In this document: piece by piece, positions 63,249 through 64,000 of the stretch | Layout: each line of letters opens with the position of its first letter | Numbering within the stretch: the first letter of the stretch is position 1 | Assembly: GCF_029238095.1 (NCBI RefSeq) | Contig: NZ_JAQWGS010000027.1 | Span: 1 to 64,000, forward strand | Length of the DNA: 64,000 nucleotides | Direction of reading: 5' to 3' | Origin: Lacinutrix sp. | GTDB taxonomy: Bacteria; Bacteroidota; Bacteroidia; Flavobacteriales; Flavobacteriaceae | Made by a program: the position numbers and the translations under genes | Notes under the pieces: model-generated | Databases searched by the model: none | The model's input: the letters and a program-made list of their open reading frames with translations, nothing else | What the model was told of the DNA's origin: nothing

Positions 63249-64000
63249 ATGATTACTGTTGCTATAAACGGTTTTGGTCGTATTGGACGTCGTGTTTTTA
63301 GACTATTACAAGAACACAAAAACATTAAAGTTATAGCAATAAATGACCTAGCAGATGCAAAAACACTGAGTCATCTATTAAAGTACGATAGTATACATGG
63401 TGTTTTTAAGGGTAAAATATCTTATAAAGAAAATAGTATTCTTGTTAATAAAGATGAAATCACCCTTTTAAACGAAAAGCATCCTAAAACTATAAATTGG
63501 GAACCATTTACTCCAGATTTTGTTATTGAAGCGACAGGGAAATTTAAAACATCTAAAGATTTAGAGTTTCATATAAAAAATGGAGCAAAACGTGTTATTT
63601 TATCTGTTCCGCCTGAAGATGACGCGATTAAAACTATTGTTTTAGGAACAAACGAAGGTATATTAGATAGTAATGAAACTATAATCTCTAATGCATCATG
63701 TACTACTAATAATGCTGCACCAATGATTGCTATTATTAACAAACTTTGTGGAATCAATCAAGCTTACATAACAACAGTACATTCATACACAACAGATCAA
63801 AGTTTACACGATCAACCACACAGAGACTTACGTCGCGCTCGTGCTGCAGGACAATCTATAGTACCCACAACTACAGGAGCTGCAAAAGCTTTAACAAAAA
63901 TTTTTCCAGAATTAGTAAATGTTATTGGTGGATGTGGTATTCGCGTACCTGTTGCAAATGGCTCGTTAACAGATATTACGTTTAATGTAAAAAAACCTGC
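63249..64000 (+). CDS. gapA: Glyceraldehyde-3-phosphate dehydrogenase (partial, runs off window end)
   Basis: Manual translation MITVAINGFGRIGRRVFRLLQEHKNIKVIAINDLAD...IISNASCTTNNAAPMIAIIN...TTGAAKALTKIFPELV. Confidence 0.95.
   Translation, partial: MITVAINGFGRIGRRVFRLLQEHKNIKVIAINDLADAKTLSHLLKYDSIHGVFKGKISYKENSILVNKDEITLLNEKHPKTINWEPFTPDFVIEATGKFKTSKDLEFHIKNGAKRVILSVPPEDDAIKTIVLGTNEGILDSNETIISNASCTTNNAAPMIAIINKLCGINQAYITTVHSYTTDQSLHDQPHRDLRRARAAGQSIVPTTTGAAKALTKIFPELVNVIGGCGIRVPVANGSLTDITFNVKKP

Noticed and set aside
1-64000. CRISPR arrays, tRNA/rRNA genes, IS elements, prophage, restriction or toxin-antitoxin systems
   Set aside because: Looked for repeat-spacer patterns, tRNA T-loop signatures and transposase/integrase-like proteins; nothing convincing seen by eye

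Overview
This 64 kb window looks like Flavobacteriaceae (Bacteroidota) chromosome: AT-rich, SusC/SusD pair, T9SS sorting domain, TAnnTTTG-type -7 elements. Positions 1-12.9k hold a contiguous minus-strand str/S10/spc ribosomal superoperon: rpsL-rpsG-fusA-rpsJ-rplC-D-W-B-rpsS-rplV-rpsC-rplP-rpmC-rpsQ-rplN-X-E-rpsN-rpsH-rplF-R-rpsE-rpmD-rplO-secY(partial). Positions 13-23k hold an Omp85-like protein, a SusC/SusD pair, two lipoproteins and an arylsulfotransferase-like T9SS cargo protein. The rest is mostly housekeeping: rlmB, rarA, radC, mpl-like, obgE, an hpt-adk fusion, purK/purE, M3 peptidase, gcvP, valS, murB, lipA, gapA (partial), plus a small KAS III/methyltransferase/glycosyltransferase cluster and two sigma-factor loci. 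I see no CRISPR array, phage, transposon or defence system, and no convincing novel multi-gene system. The most unusual signal is a set of truncated or chimeric genes that look like deletion scars: an alpha-2-macroglobulin N-terminus fused tail-to-tail with a DoxX-like fragment near 34.09 kb, a sigma-factor region-4 remnant fused to a foreign signal-peptide-like N-terminus near 41.54 kb, and a half-length aquaporin near 58.64 kb. There is also a homopolymer frameshift in a small membrane protein near 30.37 kb. These could be real deletions or assembly artefacts and should be checked. Family assignments come from reading motifs by eye; no searches were run.
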